A stretch of 64,000 bases of DNA from an uncultured beta proteobacterium (GTDB lineage: Bacteria > Pseudomonadota > Gammaproteobacteria > Burkholderiales > Burkholderiaceae_C). How positions within the stretch are numbered: the first letter of the stretch is position 1; every line of letters begins with the position of its first letter. The translations under genes and the position numbers were made by a program. Shown here in pieces: positions 36,207-43,427 of this stretch. The notes below the pieces were generated by a model. The model searched no databases. It was given only the letters and a program-made list of their open reading frames with translations, and was not told where the DNA came from. Location: positions 1-64,000 of the forward strand of contig CAIXNB010000050.1 of assembly GCA_903920695.1 (NCBI GenBank), written 5' to 3'.

Positions 36207-36551
36207 TCAGACACCCCAGACGATTTCGTGCCCGGTCTTTTCGCAGCGCTGCAGCATGGTGATAAAGGGCAGGGTGCGCTGGCGCAGAGAGATCGCCTCA
36301 AAGCGCGGTACGGCTTCGTTGCGCGCCAGGGCTACCGCCTTGGCGGCGGCCTGCTCTGCTTCTTCGTTGACAACGGCGGCTTCCAGTGCCACTACTGCGG
36401 CGGCCATCTGCTGCGGCAGGATGATGCCTTTGGCCGTGCTGCCTTCGGTGTCGTCGGGCGCCACTTTGCCAATGATCTCCAGCACGCGCCGCCCGTTGGG
36501 CTGCAACATGATGAGATCACCGGTGTTTTTTGATTTGAATTTGTAGAGCAT
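36207..36551 (-). CDS. DUF1840 domain protein
   Basis: 114 aa from the ATG at 36551. The sequence starts MLYKFKSKNTGDLIMLQPNG, then GRRVLEIIGK, and later GIILPQQMAAAVVALEAAV. It ends in the basic-to-neutral LRQRTLPFITMLQRC segment, all typical of the short DUF1840 family found in beta- and gammaproteobacteria. The larger ORF-track protein extends 112 residues upstream through the reverse strand of the next gene and is not supported. The start is only 26 bp from the divergent aminopeptidase gene. Function unknown. Confidence 0.88.
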   Translation of the reverse strand: MLYKFKSKNTGDLIMLQPNGRRVLEIIGKVAPDDTEGSTAKGIILPQQMAAAVVALEAAVVNEEAEQAAAKAVALARNEAVPRFEAISLRQRTLPFITMLQRCEKTGHEIVWGV

Positions 36552-36577
36552 AGGACCGCATCGTAAACTGAACCGCC

Positions 36578-37660
36578 ATGCGAACCGTCCGTCTTCTTGT
36601 CTGCCTGATTGCGTCGACCTTGCTCTGCGCTTGTGCCGAGGCGCCGTATTACCTGCAATCGGTTGGGGGTCACCTGCAGGTGCTGCACTCGGCGCGTCCG
36701 ATTGAGCAGTGGCTGGCCGACGAGAACACGCCGGCCGCATTGAAGCAGCGTCTGGTGCTGGCGCAGCGCATGCGCAGCTTTGCCGTGACTGAGCTCGGCT
36801 TGCCCGACAACGCCAGTTACCACCGCTATGCTGATTTGCAACGCCCCTTTGTGGTCTGGAATGTGGTGGCCGCGCCTGAATTTTCATTGACCGTCAAGCC
36901 CTCGTGTTTCCCGGTGGCCGGTTGTGTCGCTTACCGGGGCTATTTTGATCAGGCTGAAGCCCGCGCGCAGGGTCGGGCATTGCAGGATGAGGGGTTGGAG
37001 GTCAGTGTTTATGGCGTACCGGCTTACTCCACGCTGGGCTGGTCGAACTGGGTCGGGGGTGATCCGTTGCTCAACACCTTTGCTCGCTACCCGGAAGGCG
37101 AGTTGGCGCGCATGATCTTTCACGAACTGGCGCATCAGGTGCTGTACGTCAAGGATGACACCCTGTTCAATGAATCGTTTGCGACCGCAGTGGAGCGTCT
37201 GGGCGGCGAGCGCTGGCTCGCGGCGCAGGGTTCGCCCGAGAGCCGGCGCGAATACGCGGCGTTTGACGCCCGGCGCAGGCAGTTTCGGGAATTGTCACTG
37301 GCCACGCGCCAGCGCCTGACAGGCATTTACCGGCAGAACGAGCTGGCCGCCATGGACCGGCCGACCCTGCTGGCAATGAAAAGTCAAACGATGCGGGTTT
37401 TTCGTGCAGACTATGCCAGTCTGAAAGCTGGCTGGGGCGGTTACGCGGGCTATGACGTCTGGGTTGCGAGCGCGAACAATGCGAGCTTCGGCATCCAGGC
37501 CGCCTACGATGAACTGGTGCCGGCTTTCGAGGCCGTGTTCGAGCGGGAGGGGCAGGACTGGCAGCGGTTTTATGATGCAGTCAGACGTCTGGCGCAACAA
37601 CCAGGTTCGCAGCGGATTGAGTTTTTGAAGCAACTAGCAAGGGAGCATTCAAGTGGCTGA
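36578..37660 (+). CDS. Putative lipoprotein aminopeptidase (HEXXH metalloprotease, COG4324 type)
   Basis: 360 aa. A lipoprotein signal peptide (VRLLVCLIASTLLCAC, lipobox cysteine near 19) precedes a conserved body: YLQSVGGHLQVLHSARPI, YGVPAYSTLGW, and RMIFHELAHQVLYVKDDTLFNESFAT, which holds the zinc motif HELAH and a downstream glutamate ligand. The family is annotated as putative aminopeptidase; biochemical data are scarce as far as I know. It should be anchored in a membrane and face the periplasm. Its end overlaps the start of the PHA-associated gene by 8 bp, indicating co-translation. Confidence 0.85.
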   Translation: MRTVRLLVCLIASTLLCACAEAPYYLQSVGGHLQVLHSARPIEQWLADENTPAALKQRLVLAQRMRSFAVTELGLPDNASYHRYADLQRPFVVWNVVAAPEFSLTVKPSCFPVAGCVAYRGYFDQAEARAQGRALQDEGLEVSVYGVPAYSTLGWSNWVGGDPLLNTFARYPEGELARMIFHELAHQVLYVKDDTLFNESFATAVERLGGERWLAAQGSPESRREYAAFDARRRQFRELSLATRQRLTGIYRQNELAAMDRPTLLAMKSQTMRVFRADYASLKAGWGGYAGYDVWVASANNASFGIQAAYDELVPAFEAVFEREGQDWQRFYDAVRRLAQQPGSQRIEFLKQLAREHSSG

Positions 37661-37979
37661 TCTTCACATCCTGCGCGAACACGCGCTCGGTTTGCACGCA
37701 GCGCGCAAACTGGCCTTCACCTGGGCCGAACATGTGGAAAAAGAATTCGGCATGGTCTGCACCTACGAAGAAGGCAAGCTTGAGGATGAAGTTTGTTTTA
37801 CCCGGGCCGGTGTCGACGGCACGCTGACCGTCACGCGCGACCATTTCGAACTCAAGGCGAAACTCGGTTTCTTGGTGGGCGCCTTCAAGGGCCGCATTGA
37901 GAGCGAGATCGTGCGCAATCTCGATGAATTGCTCGCGGTCAAGCCGGTCGCGAGAAAGCACACGGCCATGAAGAAATGA
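37653..37979 (+). CDS. Polyhydroxyalkanoic acid system family protein
   Basis: 108 aa from a GTG with GGGAG upstream. ADLHILREHALGLHAARKLAFTWAEHVEKEFGM opens the protein, and GTLTVTRDHFELKAKLGFLVGAFKGRIESEI follows; this is the pattern of the small family found in PHA-producing bacteria (PHA_gran_rgn). The role in granule formation is proposed from genomic association, not proven. It overlaps the aminopeptidase gene and lies beside genes for an acyl-CoA-binding protein, a wax ester synthase and a phasin, which fits storage-polymer metabolism. Confidence 0.85.
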   Translation: MADLHILREHALGLHAARKLAFTWAEHVEKEFGMVCTYEEGKLEDEVCFTRAGVDGTLTVTRDHFELKAKLGFLVGAFKGRIESEIVRNLDELLAVKPVARKHTAMKK

Positions 37980-37998
37980 GCGTCGGGGCGCCCCGGGC

Positions 37999-38253
37999 TC
38001 AGCTCTGCGATTCGATCAAATCGATGTACTGCTGCATGGCCTCATTGCTGGCCGTGCCTTTCAGATTGTTCCAGGCGTCCCATTTGGCACGCCCCACCAT
38101 GTCGCCAAAGCCGGGCTTCTTCTCGGTGTTGTCGCCAGTGCTCGCCTGCTTGTACAGGGCGTAGATCTTGAGTAGCGTGGCGTTGTCAGGGCGCTCCGTT
38201 AAGTTCTTCGAACTGGCCACGGCGGCCTCGAATTTTGCTTTCAGATTCGACAT
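37999..38253 (-). CDS. Acyl-CoA-binding protein
   Basis: 84 aa, the normal length for a four-helix acyl-CoA-binding protein. LYALYKQASTGDN (here IYALYKQASTGDN, residue 30) and KPGFGDMVGRAKWDAWNNLKGTASNEAMQQYIDLIE contain the tyrosine, lysine and tryptophan residues of the CoA-binding face. It buffers and transports long-chain acyl-CoA in the cytoplasm. It is convergent with the PHA-associated gene and divergent from the wax ester synthase gene, 136 bp apart, which is likely to use its ligand. Confidence 0.94.
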   Translation of the reverse strand: MSNLKAKFEAAVASSKNLTERPDNATLLKIYALYKQASTGDNTEKKPGFGDMVGRAKWDAWNNLKGTASNEAMQQYIDLIESQS

Positions 38254-38389
38254 AGTTGTCTCCCGATAAGTTAAACACCCCCCTATTGGGGTATTTGCCC
38301 ATTATCTTAAGCGCGGTTTTCGCTTGACAATACGCAAGGTTTCCTGGCGTTGAATTTTTGATGCCAATTTTTCTGAATCTGGAGTTTCC

Positions 38390-39943
38390 ATGGTTACCCG
38401 AATCGTCAGCAAAGAAGTTACCAATCAGACCGGAAGGGTGGTGCGTCGCGCCGCCAAAGTGGTGCAAAAAAATGTGACGAATGCGGTCAACGGCACGCTG
38501 GGGATTACCGGTGAGCGCATGACCAAGGTTGATACCGCATGGTTGCGCATGGACTCCCCTAGCAATCTGATGATGATTGTCGGTGTCTGGATCCTCAAAC
38601 CCGGCGTCAGCTACCAGGCCTTGTGTGAACGCCTCAAGGAGCGCTTTCTCAGGTACCCGCGTTTCGGGCAGTATGTGCAGCAGGACGCAGCAGGCGCCAC
38701 CTGGGTCAAAGACCCGGACTTCCAGATTCAGCGGCACGTGGTGTGCGAGACACTGCCGGTGTCGAAGGCGGGTAAGGAGCAGCAGGCACTGCAGGCGCGG
38801 GTGGCTGAACTGGCTGTAACGCCACTCGACATGAAGCATCCGTTATGGCAGTTCCATCTGGTCGAGCACTACCAGGGTGGTTCGGCGGTGCTGGTGCGGA
38901 TTCATCATTGCATTGCTGACGGGATCGCATTGATCTCGGTAACGCAGTCGACGTTCGATGGTGGAAGCGAACCGCCGCTGCGCAAAGACAAGGCCCTGCA
39001 CCATGGTGGAATCGAAGGCGCTGAGGAATGGATTGCCGATAGCCTGGTCAAGCCGTTTACCGATGTTGCGGTGAAGGCACTAGGCGCCGCCGGTGATGGT
39101 GCGGTCAACGCGATGGAAATGATGATCGAGCCGCAAAAAGGAGTCGAGAAAGGTCTTTCGGGCTCGCTTGACCTGGCCAAGATGGCTTACCAGGTGCTGC
39201 GTGACGGTGCCGCGCTGGCGCTCATGTCCGATGACTCGCCAACCCGCCTCAAAGGCACACCAGGTGCGCGCAAACGTGTCGCTTGGTGTCAGCCGATTCC
39301 GTTGGACGAGGTCAAGGCCGTCGGCAAGGCCTTGAACTGCTCGATCAATGATGTTTTGCTTAGCTGTGTTGCCGGCGCCCTTGGCGCCTACCTGAAGCAA
39401 TTTGGCGACGATGTCGCGGGCAAGGAGATCCGGGCCATGGTGCCGGTCAACCTGCGTGCGCTGGAAGACGCCTACAAACTGGGTAACCGCTTTGGCCTGG
39501 CGCCCGTCGTGTTGCCGATTGGTATCGAGAATCCACTCGAGCGGGTGTACGAGGTGCGCCGGCGCATGAACGATTTGAAAGGCAGCATGCAGCCCTTGCT
39601 GGCTTTCGGGCTGCTGGCGGTGGCGGGGCTGTTGATCAAGCCGGCGCAGGACGCCATGCTCGGCCTGTTCTCCAAGAAGACCACGGCTGTCATGACCAAT
39701 GTGCCCGGGCCGCGCGAAAAGCTGAAATTATGCGGCTCCACGCTGGAACAAAGTCTGTTCTGGGTGCCGCAATCGGGCACCGTCGGGCTGGGCGTTTCGA
39801 TTCTGAGCTACGGTGGTGGCGTGCAGTTCGGGGTTATCAGCGACGCCACCTTGTGCCCTGAGCCACAGAAGATCATCGATCAATTCGAGCCGGAATTTGC
39901 CAAGCTTTCCATGCTGACCCTGATGTTGCCCTGGGGTGAATGA
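38390..39943 (+). CDS. Wax ester synthase/acyl-CoA:diacylglycerol acyltransferase (WS/DGAT)
   Basis: 517 aa. Joins acyl-CoA to fatty alcohols or diacylglycerol, giving wax esters or triacylglycerol stored in inclusions. The catalytic HHxxxDG motif is present as RIHHCIADGIAL near residue 170. Other family blocks are AWLRMDSPSNLMMIVGVWI near the start, DVLLSCVAGALGAYL, VPVNLRALEDAYKLGNRFGLAPVVLP and AVMTNVPGPREKL. The N-terminal 35 residues are basic and unusual. The ATG has GGAG upstream. Neighbouring genes encode an acyl-CoA-binding protein and, 3.5 kb on, a possible fatty acyl-CoA reductase, which together would supply both substrates. Confidence 0.93.
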   Translation: MVTRIVSKEVTNQTGRVVRRAAKVVQKNVTNAVNGTLGITGERMTKVDTAWLRMDSPSNLMMIVGVWILKPGVSYQALCERLKERFLRYPRFGQYVQQDAAGATWVKDPDFQIQRHVVCETLPVSKAGKEQQALQARVAELAVTPLDMKHPLWQFHLVEHYQGGSAVLVRIHHCIADGIALISVTQSTFDGGSEPPLRKDKALHHGGIEGAEEWIADSLVKPFTDVAVKALGAAGDGAVNAMEMMIEPQKGVEKGLSGSLDLAKMAYQVLRDGAALALMSDDSPTRLKGTPGARKRVAWCQPIPLDEVKAVGKALNCSINDVLLSCVAGALGAYLKQFGDDVAGKEIRAMVPVNLRALEDAYKLGNRFGLAPVVLPIGIENPLERVYEVRRRMNDLKGSMQPLLAFGLLAVAGLLIKPAQDAMLGLFSKKTTAVMTNVPGPREKLKLCGSTLEQSLFWVPQSGTVGLGVSILSYGGGVQFGVISDATLCPEPQKIIDQFEPEFAKLSMLTLMLPWGE

Positions 39944-39956
39944 GGACTACGGTCGG

Positions 39957-39988
39957 CGCTGAGCAGCGGCGGGCGCCGCTGCTCAGCG
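39957..39988. terminator. Perfect 15-bp palindrome between convergent genes
   Basis: CGCTGAGCAGCGGCG (39957-39971) and its exact reverse complement (39974-39988) are separated by GG. It stands 13 bp after the WS/DGAT stop codon and 10 bp before the end of the convergent gene. There is no T-run, but stability and position suggest bidirectional termination or transcript protection. Confidence 0.7.
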
Positions 39989-39998
39989 TGCAGCCAGG

Positions 39999-40775
39999 CT
40001 AATCGTCAGCCAGTTCAACCTTGGCCAGCTCCACGTCCAGCCGTTCCATTGCATCCAGCGGTTTCGCTGCGGCCGCCTGCTGGTACAGGTGGGTCGCCTC
40101 CTGTATCATTTTTTCGCCTTCAAGCATGAGCATGGCGTTGGCGTATTCGATCATGCCAAGGGCTGAGTAGAAGTTCAGTTTCAGGGCTTGCTGCAGCAAT
40201 GCCAGACCGGTGTCCTTTTTGGCGCCGTAGGTCATGCCGCCGATGAGTGAGCCGACCTTGTCGATGACCTCGGCGTGAAACGAACCCAGCGCGATGTGGG
40301 CGTCGGCGTGCTTGGGCTGCAGTTTGATCACATTTTCCAGTGATACCTTGACCTTGCTGCCAAGTCCCTGAGCCAAAGCCTTGGCCACGCTGATGCCTTG
40401 ACTGTAGCGGCTCAAGGCATAAGCCTGCCAATATTGGGCGTTGATGTTCAGCGGGTCATTCCTGACCTGTGCTTCGGCCCGGCGCGCCACTTCCAGAAAC
40501 AGCTCAAGGCGCGCCTTTTCCTGCTTTTCGAGGTAGGTGGCGTAGACACAGGCCGCCTTGTTGGCCACGGTGAGGCCGTCGCCACCAAGCTTGAGTCCGA
40601 GGTCAACGGCTTTCTGGAATTCGCCGCTGTGAAACAAGGCCCATGCGCGCAGAACCTCAATGTCCTTGGGTAGCGGTTCGGCGTCACCGGCATGCAGGCG
40701 GTCCCAGTTCTTCTTGACACTGGCGATGTCAAAGGTGTAGTCACCCGCATAGGGAAAAGCGGTCCATTTGGCCAT
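39999..40775 (-). CDS. TPR-like helical repeat protein of unknown function
   Basis: 258 aa, all-helical and without signal peptide. Several segments have the TPR pattern of small and aromatic residues (LRAWALFHSGEFQKAVDLGLKL near 45; LNINAQYWQAYALSRYSQG near 105; HADAHIALGSFHAEV near 155; GLALLQQALKLNFYSALGMIEYANAMLML near 190). The N-terminus MAKWTAFPYAGDYTFD is distinctive; I do not recognise a named family. The ATG has GGAGGAG in front. It is convergent with the WS/DGAT gene and 23 bp downstream of the TetR gene, so it may belong to the patatin-TetR transcript and to lipid storage. Confidence 0.7.
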   Translation of the reverse strand: MAKWTAFPYAGDYTFDIASVKKNWDRLHAGDAEPLPKDIEVLRAWALFHSGEFQKAVDLGLKLGGDGLTVANKAACVYATYLEKQEKARLELFLEVARRAEAQVRNDPLNINAQYWQAYALSRYSQGISVAKALAQGLGSKVKVSLENVIKLQPKHADAHIALGSFHAEVIDKVGSLIGGMTYGAKKDTGLALLQQALKLNFYSALGMIEYANAMLMLEGEKMIQEATHLYQQAAAAKPLDAMERLDVELAKVELADD

Positions 40776-40798
40776 TGTGGTCTCCTCCGCCCGGATTA

Positions 40799-41461
40799 TT
40801 ATGTTTCGCCATGATTGTAGGCGCCCACCAGTTTGAGCAGGTGCGTGCGTTGGCTTTGTTCCAGGTAAGGTACGAGCAGGTTCAGCACATGCTGCGCGCC
40901 GCGCAACAGGGCAGACTGTGCGTTTTCAGGTTCGAGTGCCCGGCGTGGGTCACGCACATATTCGAAGCTGAGCCAGTAAGTCAGCACTACCACCATGCTG
41001 GTGGCGGTTGCCTCGACCTCGCGCGTGTCAATGCTGATTGCGCCACTGCGGCTCATGCCGTCGAGCAGGGCGCGCACGGCGCGTGTCTTGTTTTTCAGGA
41101 CGCTTTGGAAATGTGTTTCCAGGCGTCGGTTCTTGCTCAGCAGGTCATTGAGGTCGCGGTAGAAAAAGCGGTATTGCCAGATCAGCTCGAACAGGGAGTG
41201 CATGAAGAACCAGGCGTCCTCCACGTCGCGCACGCCATCGCTGGCATTGAGCAACTCGTTTAAATCGCGTTCAAAGCGATCGAACAAGGAGTTGATGAGT
41301 TCCTCTTTGGCCGGGTAATGGTAATAAAGATTGCCCGGGCTGATGCCAAGCTCGGCCGAGATCAATGTGGTCGATACATTGGGTTCGCCAAACCGATTGA
41401 ACAGCGCCAGCGTGACTTCCAAAATTCGCTCGGCGGTGCGTCGTGGCGCCTTCTTTACCAT
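40799..41461 (-). CDS. TetR/AcrR-family transcriptional regulator
   Basis: 220 aa. The N-terminal HTH (RILEVTLALFNRFGEPNVSTTLISAELGISPGNLYYHYPAKEELINSLF, residues 12-60) is typical TetR; the variable C-terminal ligand domain ends LVPYLEQSQRTHLLKLVGAYN. Its start overlaps the end of the patatin gene by 7 bp, so the two are co-translated and the regulator is likely to control that operon in response to an acyl-CoA or fatty acid. That ligand is inferred from context only. Confidence 0.88.
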   Translation of the reverse strand: MVKKAPRRTAERILEVTLALFNRFGEPNVSTTLISAELGISPGNLYYHYPAKEELINSLFDRFERDLNELLNASDGVRDVEDAWFFMHSLFELIWQYRFFYRDLNDLLSKNRRLETHFQSVLKNKTRAVRALLDGMSRSGAISIDTREVEATATSMVVVLTYWLSFEYVRDPRRALEPENAQSALLRGAQHVLNLLVPYLEQSQRTHLLKLVGAYNHGET

Positions 41462-42450
41462 GAGGGTGCTTCCATGTGGGCAGCGCAGCGTACCGTATGG
41501 CCCAGATCGTCCATGATTTTTTGCAGGCTGGCGATGGCCCTTCTGATCTGTGTCGGGGCCTTGCTTGGCGCACTCAGATGCCGCTTCGGATCATCAAGGG
41601 TTTCATGGTGCAGCGTGATGCCGTGGCGCCACAGCTTCCCGGATAGCCCGGTCTTGCGCGAACGCAGCATGTGGCGCGTCTGCTGGTAGGCGTGCTCGTA
41701 CTGTCGCATACCAAGAACCATACGCGAGTGAATCAGCGCGCGGAAGGTCTGGCTCAGCACTGCCGGTAAGCCACCGTCTACGATGCGCGGGATATGCTGC
41801 TTTTCGGCAGACAGGCCGCGGCGCATGACATTGGCAACCCGTGGTTCAGTGGCGTCGAATGGGACCAGAGGGTTCAGGCCTAGCATGAGGTCAACGCCCT
41901 GCTCAAGGGCGACTGAAGCATTTATGGTCCTTTTCAGGACGCCGTCAACGTAGTAGCTGACGTCGATCTCCACCGGTGGAAACAGCTCGGGCAATGCGGC
42001 GCTGGCCTGTACAGCCTTGGAAATTGGCACGTGATCCCAACCGGGGCGACCAAAAGGTTCAACTTCACCGCTGTCCAGATTGGTGGCGACCAATGTAAGT
42101 TCAGTTTTGAGTTGTCGGAAGTCGTTGCTTCGGCCTTCTTGCGAGAACAGGCGCGCCAATTCACCATAGGCTGGCATCCTGAGCCAAGAGGGATCGAAGT
42201 TCTCGGCGGTCTGCTGATCGTTTTCGATAAAGGAAGCACACAGCTTGCGCGGGCTGATGCCGTTGGCCAGAGCGGCGGCGATGAAGCCGCCAGCGGACAC
42301 TCCCACGTACTGCTGCAGTCGGGTGAAATTGATTCCGTTCAGGGATTCCTCGAGTGCGCATGGCGCGCCGATTTCGTAAATTGCACCCAAGGGACCGCCA
42401 CCCGACAGGGCAAGTCCAATTCTTGGTGCGCCTTTAGGTTTGGGTTTCAT
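41455..42450 (-). CDS. Patatin-like phospholipase / lipid acyl hydrolase
   Basis: 331 aa from the ATG at 42450; the 43 upstream residues in the ORF track have no homology. The oxyanion segment LALSGGGPLGAIYEIG, the nucleophile elbow GVSAGG (GXSXG, serine near residue 52), and the dyad aspartate in YYVDGVLKR (near 170) are all in place. It should hydrolyse acyl esters of phospholipids or storage lipids in the cytoplasm. It overlaps a TetR gene and stands between WS/DGAT and phasin genes, suggesting turnover of stored wax ester or triacylglycerol. Confidence 0.9.
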   Translation of the reverse strand: MKPKPKGAPRIGLALSGGGPLGAIYEIGAPCALEESLNGINFTRLQQYVGVSAGGFIAAALANGISPRKLCASFIENDQQTAENFDPSWLRMPAYGELARLFSQEGRSNDFRQLKTELTLVATNLDSGEVEPFGRPGWDHVPISKAVQASAALPELFPPVEIDVSYYVDGVLKRTINASVALEQGVDLMLGLNPLVPFDATEPRVANVMRRGLSAEKQHIPRIVDGGLPAVLSQTFRALIHSRMVLGMRQYEHAYQQTRHMLRSRKTGLSGKLWRHGITLHHETLDDPKRHLSAPSKAPTQIRRAIASLQKIMDDLGHTVRCAAHMEAPSW

Positions 42451-42522
42451 AAGAGCAAAGTGTAGGGCGGATCGGTTCACTAAGTTATTGCGATGCAACA
42501 ATGGCAGGCGGCGGAAAACGTA

Positions 42523-42548
42523 AAAGAGGGCGCCACAGCGCCCTCTTT
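42523..42548 (-). terminator. Rho-independent terminator after the phasin gene
   Basis: AAAGAGGGCGC pairs perfectly with GCGCCCTCTTT around a 4-nt loop (CACA). Read on the minus strand it ends in a CTTTT tract, 62 bp after the phasin stop codon. It separates the phasin from the patatin gene. Confidence 0.85.
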
Positions 42549-42609
42549 CAAACATGCCAATGCATGCCGTATGCCGCAAGCGTCATCGCTCACGGCCCGC
42601 TAACCCGCT

Positions 42610-43164
42610 TCAATCTGCGGTGACCGCAGCAGCAGGCGTCACAATCTTGCGGGCCGGTGCGCGCTTGACAGCAGCCTTCTTTGCCGGTGCCTTTTTTGCG
42701 GCCGGTTTGACGACCTTCTTAGCGGCTTTGGGTGCTGCGCCCTTGGCCGACAATTTTTGAACGCTCTTATTCAAGTCGTTGATGCGCTCGATCAGGGCGT
42801 TCACGTCCTTGGCAGACGGCACGCCCAATTTGTTCAAGGCCTTAGCAACGCGATCTTCGAAAATGCTCTCCAGTTTGTCCCACTGGCCCGAAGCCTTGGA
42901 CGATATATCGGTGGCCATGCTAGACATTTTGCTACTGGCTTCCGAGATTTTTTCTTCCGCGACGGATTGGGTCTTGCGCTGCATGCTGACACCCTCCTTG
43001 ATGAGGGCCTCGATCGCTTTGGTGCCTTCGGCCTGGGCTTTGCTAAAGGCGCCGACGCCGGCTTGCCAAATTTGTTGGGCCGAGTCTTTAACCGAACCGG
43101 CCAGCGGCATGGCGGCTTTCTTTGATGTTTTTGATGTTTTTGTTTTTTGCAGTTTGGTGACCAT
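42610..43164 (-). CDS. Phasin-family PHA granule-associated protein with histone-like tail
   Basis: 184 aa from the ATG at 43164 (GGAG upstream). The N-terminal 125 residues are the PhaI/PhaF-type phasin region, an amphipathic helix with KDSAQQIWQAGVGAFSKAQAEGTKAIEALIKEG and QWDKLESIFEDRVAKALNKLGVPSAKDVNALIERI. The last 50 residues are rich in lysine, alanine and proline (KPAAKKAPAKKA), as in PhaF and histone H1-like proteins, and should bind DNA. It would coat storage granules and tether them to the nucleoid. The gene ends at a strong terminator and is divergent from the reductase gene. Confidence 0.9.
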   Translation of the reverse strand: MVTKLQKTKTSKTSKKAAMPLAGSVKDSAQQIWQAGVGAFSKAQAEGTKAIEALIKEGVSMQRKTQSVAEEKISEASSKMSSMATDISSKASGQWDKLESIFEDRVAKALNKLGVPSAKDVNALIERINDLNKSVQKLSAKGAAPKAAKKVVKPAAKKAPAKKAAVKRAPARKIVTPAAAVTAD

Positions 43165-43427
43165 GAGAAACTCCAGTGAAGTTGAGAAATCCGGCGCCGC
43201 CGCATTTGGCAACTTGACGCAGTGGTATCAACTCTAAAGCCTGATGCGGATGCTGTGTAGGTGAGGCTTCCTAAATTTCTAGGGGTTTCGGTCTAGCCAT
43301 GCGCGGCATCCGAGGTGCTATGCCTGGCTGCAACATTTGCCGAGCATGGCGCGCAAAGCGCGGGTTTATGCTGAATCACCAAAGCTCTGATTTGGGCAAG
43401 AATGCGCTATCACAACGGGGGTGTTTT

